Under the pieces are notes generated by a model. That model made no database searches and was not told where the DNA came from. It saw nothing but the letters and a program-made list of their open reading frames with translations. 64,000 nt of DNA from Rhizobium sp. 007 (GTDB lineage: Bacteria > Pseudomonadota > Alphaproteobacteria > Rhizobiales > Rhizobiaceae): assembly GCF_015353075.1 (NCBI RefSeq), contig NZ_CP064187.1:4037001-4101000 (forward strand). The letters are read 5' to 3'. Made by a program: the position numbers and the translations under genes. Each line of letters starts with the position of its first letter. The first letter of the stretch is position 1. This document shows positions 62,350-64,000 of the stretch, piece after piece.

Positions 62350-63393
62350 ATGCGCTATCGTTCCTCCCGCACGCTCGTCTTCCATAATGATGGTGCCGAG
62401 TTCGTAGCCTGTAATTTCCTCACCAAGGCTGTCTTCGAGTGCAGTCCGGACCTTCTGGATTTTTTGGGCGCTATTGCCGAGTGGAGTGATCGCGCCGCGA
62501 TCCGCGATCAAGCGCCCGGCCATAGTGAGGACGAACTCGATGAAACGCTTGTGGCGCTTGTCGAGATGTCCGCACTCGTCGTCGAAGGATCCGAACTTGA
62601 GATGCGAGAGGACGCCTTCCGTCAGCATTGGAAGTGGGGCGTGCCCGCCGCCCTGATGCATTTTTGCGTTCAGGACCCCGATTACATGTCCCTTAATGAG
62701 GCCGAAGATCTGCAGCGCGCTGCGCTCGCAAGCGATGGCGAGATCGAGCTCTACAGCCTCAATTCGGGGCAAGGCGATGTCATTTCGTTATCCGCCGAAC
62801 CCTCCGGAAATTCCTTGCTGGAGCTGATGGCGAGGCGGCGGACTCAACGCAAGGGCCTTACGAAAGCCGTGTCATTGCACGCGCTCTCCGAAGCGCTTTT
62901 CGCAGGCCTTGGGATTACAGGTACTGCACGAAATTCGGTGGTGACGCTGCCGCTGTCGATGACACCGTCCGGCGGCGCACGCAACCCTTATGAAGCCTAT
63001 GTTTTTGTGAAGGCGGTCGACGGGCTGGCGCCAGGAATCTATCACTATTCGGCCTTCGAGCATTCGCTGGCAAAGATATCGGACGCTTCGCCCTCTTTCG
63101 GCGATCTGGTGGGCGGCCAGGAGTGGGCGGATACCATGCCCTGCATGATCGTACTCGTTGCCCATATGGACCGCAGCATGTGGAAATATAGCGATGCCAA
63201 CGCCTACCGCGTGGTTTTGATCGAGGCCGGGCACATTGGGCAAAACATCATGCTTTCGGCCACGGCGCACGGCATGACGGCTTGCCCAACCGCGGCTCTG
63301 AGCCATACGCGGATAGGCGAATTGGTTGGTCTGCGCAATCCTGCTCATGCGCCGATCTACGCACTGACGCTTGGTTTCCCTGACGTAGCGTAA
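62350..63393 (+). CDS. SagB/ThcOx family FMN-dependent dehydrogenase
   Basis: 347-residue nitroreductase-fold protein. ATG 62350 (MRYRSSRTLVFHNDGAEF) is preferred; an earlier ATG at 62308 lies in the terminator. An N-terminal region of about 155 residues with QHWKWG (92-97) precedes the flavin domain: ARRRTQRKG (161-169, FMN phosphate contact), LSMTPSGGARNPYEAYVFVK (202-221), GLAPGIYHYSAFEHSL (225-240) and GHIGQNIMLSATAHGM (294-309). These are the SagB-type blocks. SagB enzymes oxidise azolines to azoles in thiazole/oxazole peptides, but the neighbouring peptide has no Cys and no cyclodehydratase is nearby, so a different oxidation is likely. Confidence 0.88.
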   Translation: MRYRSSRTLVFHNDGAEFVACNFLTKAVFECSPDLLDFLGAIAEWSDRAAIRDQAPGHSEDELDETLVALVEMSALVVEGSELEMREDAFRQHWKWGVPAALMHFCVQDPDYMSLNEAEDLQRAALASDGEIELYSLNSGQGDVISLSAEPSGNSLLELMARRRTQRKGLTKAVSLHALSEALFAGLGITGTARNSVVTLPLSMTPSGGARNPYEAYVFVKAVDGLAPGIYHYSAFEHSLAKISDASPSFGDLVGGQEWADTMPCMIVLVAHMDRSMWKYSDANAYRVVLIEAGHIGQNIMLSATAHGMTACPTAALSHTRIGELVGLRNPAHAPIYALTLGFPDVA

Positions 63394-63496
63394 AGCCCAA
63401 AAAAAGTCGGTTGAATTTTGCAACTATCGGGTTGAGTTCTGCTCAAGAACCGGCATAGTATCGTTAGCAATTCGTTAATATATGAGGGAATGCTAG

Positions 63497-63853
63497 GTGC
63501 CTGATCCCGTAGATATCCTCGTCGGTCGCAATGTCAGACAGCTCCGCGCCCGCCGCCGTGTCTCGCAACTGGAGCTGGGGGAAGCTCTTGGTTTGACGTT
63601 CCAGCAAATTCAGAAATACGAAAAAGGCACCAACCGGGTCTCCGCCAGCAAGTTGCACCAGATCGCGGTCTTTCTTGGCGTTGAGATCTCCGCACTCTTT
63701 GAAGGCGCGGAAACGTCGCAATTCCCGTCAAAAGTTGCGCTAAGCCCCGAGGCTTATGAACTGGCTGTCAATTATGACAGGCTTCACTCGCCCGCGGGCA
63801 AGGAAGCGGTCAAAACCATTCTGACGCTGATGAGCGCGGAAAAGGCTGCCTGA
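63497..63853 (+). CDS. XRE family transcriptional regulator
   Basis: 118-residue HTH regulator. GTG 63497 has GAGGGA about 8 bp upstream. The HTH is VGRNVRQLRARRRVSQLELG, then EALGLTFQQIQKYEKGTNRV, a form very common in rhizobia. The C-terminal tail (LSPEAYELAVNYDRLHSPAG) may act in dimer formation. It lies 103 bp after the SagB-like gene on the same strand and could regulate it, but its own upstream region may hold a separate promoter. Confidence 0.9.
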   Translation: MPDPVDILVGRNVRQLRARRRVSQLELGEALGLTFQQIQKYEKGTNRVSASKLHQIAVFLGVEISALFEGAETSQFPSKVALSPEAYELAVNYDRLHSPAGKEAVKTILTLMSAEKAA

Positions 63854-63896
63854 CGCTCCGATTCCGGCGATAGCAAAAGAGTATCCCGGTACCTTA

Positions 63897-63925
63897 TGCC
63901 CGCCGCAGGCGGGTTTCTTTTTGTT
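63897..63925. terminator. Intrinsic terminator after the XRE gene
   Basis: GCCCGCC-GCA-GGCGGGT (63898-63914) followed by TTCTTTTTG. It lies between the XRE gene and a possible minus-strand gene at the right edge. Confidence 0.8.
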
Positions 63926-63933
63926 TCGGGATT

Positions 63934-64000
63934 CTAATGAAGTTCGCGCTCGTGCAGCGCGACAAGCAAGTCGTCCTGCGTGTGATGCCCGGCGTGATAA
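63934..64000 (-). CDS. Possible C-terminal end of a minus-strand gene at the window edge
   Basis: Minus-strand reading from the edge gives YHAGHHTQDDLLVALHEREL-H and a stop at 63934, which looks protein-like. The plus strand also offers a short frame from ATG 63937 (MKFALVQRDKQVVLRV) without a ribosome binding site. I cannot decide from 67 bp. Family unknown. Confidence 0.3.
   Translation of the reverse strand, partial: YHAGHHTQDDLLVALHERELH

Overview
The window is chromosomal sequence of a Rhizobium-type alphaproteobacterium. It has high GC with strong GC3 bias, CTATAT-type -10 boxes, small SRP RNA directly upstream of dnaX, an Irr regulator divergent from fabA-fabB-fabI, a fused YlxR/L7Ae-like gene inside the nusA operon, an alphaproteobacterial FYDLN acidic protein, and intergenic palindromic repeats of the rhizobial kind. 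Species-level assignment is not possible by eye.

Layout. 1-7.3 kb: a catabolic operon with two CUT1 sugar-type ABC permeases, a Gfo/Idh/MocA oxidoreductase, the ABC ATPase, a choline-kinase-like phosphotransferase and a dimethylglycine/sarcosine dehydrogenase-like flavoenzyme. 7.4-10.3 kb: hexuronate genes uxaC-uxuB. 10.5-14.5 kb: slyX, then GABA catabolism (gabT-gabD) divergent from a MerR+XRE+cupin regulator. 14.6-20.5 kb: an RNase D-like exonuclease, a large unknown protein, rpsA, cmk, a decayed paiB and the FYDLN gene. 20.6-22.0 kb: tRNA-Ala(GGC) followed by a small low-GC islet with an HTH/PIN toxin-antitoxin-like pair, closed by a degenerate copy of the tRNA 3' end. 22.2-34 kb: housekeeping and metabolism (recF, moeB-like, hydroxyacid dehydrogenase, adenosine kinase, cytochrome c, kdsB, pheA, nudC and others). 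34-40 kb: ffs, dnaX, ybaB, recR and a lytic transglycosylase. 42-53.5 kb: translation and RNA block rimP-nusA-ylxR-infB-rbfA-truB, then rpsO-pnp. 53.5-58.3 kb: an RsmC-like methyltransferase, fabI-fabB-fabA and irr. 58.3-64 kb: membrane, envelope and unknown genes, then a two-gene unit with a 30-residue peptide and a SagB-type dehydrogenase.

The best candidate for an undescribed system is that last unit (62.2-63.4 kb). A tiny Lys-rich peptide with a strong ribosome binding site is followed at once by an intrinsic terminator and then by a SagB/ThcOx flavin dehydrogenase. This is the layout expected of a minimal RiPP (modified peptide) locus. Second is the tRNA-Ala islet, whose toxin-like PIN gene appears to start with ATT and whose promoter carries both direct and inverted repeats. 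Several genes are decaying: paiB, an Lrp-type regulator and an alpha/beta hydrolase. One lytic transglycosylase seems to carry an intergenic palindromic repeat inside its reading frame.
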